Positions 63,230-64,000 of a stretch of 64,000 nt of DNA are shown here, piece by piece. The stretch is from Shewanella waksmanii ATCC BAA-643. Lineage in GTDB: Bacteria > Pseudomonadota > Gammaproteobacteria > Enterobacterales > Shewanellaceae. The stretch is from assembly GCF_000518805.1 (NCBI RefSeq), contig NZ_JAEH01000026.1:1-64000 (forward strand), given 5' to 3'. The notes under the pieces are model-generated. The model had not been told where the DNA came from and ran no database searches. It was given only the letters and a program-made list of their open reading frames with translations. Within the stretch, counting starts at the first letter, position 1. Each line of letters opens with the position of its first letter. Made by a program: the position numbers and the translations under genes.

Positions 63230-63586
63230 ATGAATTTAAAGCAAGAACTGCAGCAGTTAAACGATAAGCTCGATAAATTTCGCCGTAAACTTGATGCCGC
63301 TGAAAAGCGAGGCGATCAAGGGGTTATTTTACAATTTAAGCAGGAAATTGCGACGCTTACTAAGCGTATTGCCAATGTAAAAGGTCAGCAAACTAGACAG
63401 CTAAACAAAAAGGGCGCCGATGTGCGTTCATTGCCGTTTAATCGCGCGCTTACTAAAGCAGAGCAAGCCGATATGGGCAAGCTCAAGGCAAGTGTCAAAG
63501 GTTTGGTTGTTGTCCACCCAATGACGGCTTTGGGCCGAGAAATGGGCATCACTAAAGTCACCGGCTTTGCGCCAAAATCGTTCTGA
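63230..63586 (+). CDS. yibL: YibL-like ribosome-associated small protein
   Basis: A 118-residue basic protein. LKQELQQLNDKLDKFRRKLD and AAEKRGDQGVILQFKQEIAT form a coiled region, and VVVHPMTALGREMGITKVTG near the C-terminus matches the YibL family, which binds ribosomes by an unknown mechanism. The ATG at 63230 with AAGG upstream is preferred to a start five codons earlier. Confidence 0.85.
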   Translation: MNLKQELQQLNDKLDKFRRKLDAAEKRGDQGVILQFKQEIATLTKRIANVKGQQTRQLNKKGADVRSLPFNRALTKAEQADMGKLKASVKGLVVVHPMTALGREMGITKVTGFAPKSF

Positions 63587-63812
63587 TAGATAACAAGGCG
63601 TTAAGTAGCGTGAGCGGTGTCATAGTAGTTTGGCATCGCGAGGCGTATGCTTTAGCCCAAACTGTAGGTGGTAATGCAGTCAAATAGACTGTGAAGCTAT
63701 TTCCCTCCAGTGTAAAAACCAATAGAATACGTCGCCTAAATACGAAATCTACACGGTTTCGTTGGGTGTCGCATAACTTCGCCATTGTTGGGCGAGCTGT
63801 AAAGGTTATTTC

Positions 63813-64000
63813 ATGTCGATTAAGTATGTTGCTACTTCAAAACTACCCACGCCTTGGGGCGTGTTTGCCATGCATGGTTTTGAAGATACTGAAACGGGTA
63901 AAGAACATGTGGCACTCACGTTTGGTGAGATGGAACAAGACAAGCCAATGCTTGGACGGATCCATTCTGAGTGTTTGACGGGTGATGCCTTATTTAGTTT
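63813..64000 (+). CDS. ribA: GTP cyclohydrolase II RibA, N-terminal part
   Basis: The gene runs off the right end of the window; 62 codons are visible. The sequence [20 protein letters not shown], then [12 protein letters not shown], and [16 protein letters not shown] is the characteristic RibA start, with the first zinc cysteine in HSECLTGD. RibA opens GTP to begin riboflavin synthesis. AAAGG lies nine bases before the ATG. No FMN riboswitch is visible in the 226 bases upstream. Confidence 0.92.
   Translation, partial: MSIKYVATSKLPTPWGVFAMHGFEDTETGKEHVALTFGEMEQDKPMLGRIHSECLTGDALFS

Noticed and set aside
63587..63812. FMN riboswitch before ribA
   Set aside because: None of the conserved riboswitch blocks could be found; the region has no clear multi-helix pattern.
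1..64000. CRISPR arrays, tRNA genes, prophage or integron structures
   Set aside because: No repeat-spacer arrays, cloverleaf sequences, phage genes or integrase sites were seen; only the IS3-family end is mobile.

Overview
The window comes from a marine gammaproteobacterium that looks like Shewanella or a very close relative. The evidence is gene content and order: sapABCDF-pspF / pspABC-ycjX-ycjF, mdeA, a dinG/polB divergent pair, a six-gene TonB2 cluster, sbcDC, nrdDG and ribA, plus several Shewanella/Vibrio-type families (DUF3450, DUF3010, YibL, RraB, PriC, YccT/DUF2057). Taxonomy is inferred from protein resemblance recalled by eye; no search was run. Most of the window is ordinary chromosomal backbone. 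The only mobile DNA seen is the right end of an IS3-family element at the left edge.

Layout. 1-290: IS3-family end. 302-1872: molbindin (mop) and the enoyl-ACP reductase FabV. 1978-7301: sapABCDF transporter operon on the minus strand. 7384-12513: phage-shock regulon (pspF divergent from pspABC, then ycjX-ycjF) with a sigma-54 promoter. 12626-15260: methionine gamma-lyase and a DASS transporter, convergent. 15648-16390: comEA and two tandem 4.5S RNA (SRP) sequences. 16438-21904: minus-strand run dinG-tauE-priC-yccT-like-HDAC-comFB with a LexA box in front of dinG, facing polB. 24713-34693: porin, a TonB-dependent receptor broken by one in-frame TAA, and the TonB2 energising cluster (DUF3450, TtpC, ExbB, ExbD, TonB, TPR). 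34744-40848: degenerate GGDEF protein, M3-like DUF885 lipoprotein, ppiC, GNAT, ybcJ, rraB and a NERD nuclease-like protein fused to two pseudokinase-like domains. 40900-49654: LysR/TauE pair, OprC/NosA-type copper receptor, a small unknown protein and sbcDC. 49978-55376: mepM, a GH3 glycosidase lipoprotein, and a membrane-bound AraC regulator broken by another in-frame TAA. 55499-60052: YgjP-type metalloprotease, DUF3010, DEAD-box helicase, rssA and an unknown protein. 60483-64000: anaerobic ribonucleotide reductase (nrdDG) behind FNR- and NrdR-type sites, yibL, and the start of ribA.

Functional themes are envelope stress and envelope transport (psp, sap, TonB2, porin, two receptors), DNA repair and SOS (dinG, priC, polB, sbcDC), anaerobic or iron/copper-linked physiology (nrdDG, copper receptor), and glycoside use (GH3 with its probable regulator). 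The observations most worth a second look are the two single-codon TAA interruptions, the tandem SRP RNA duplication with a diverged second copy, the NERD/double-pseudokinase protein, the Walker A Lys-to-Arg change in SapD, and several strong palindromic operator candidates.
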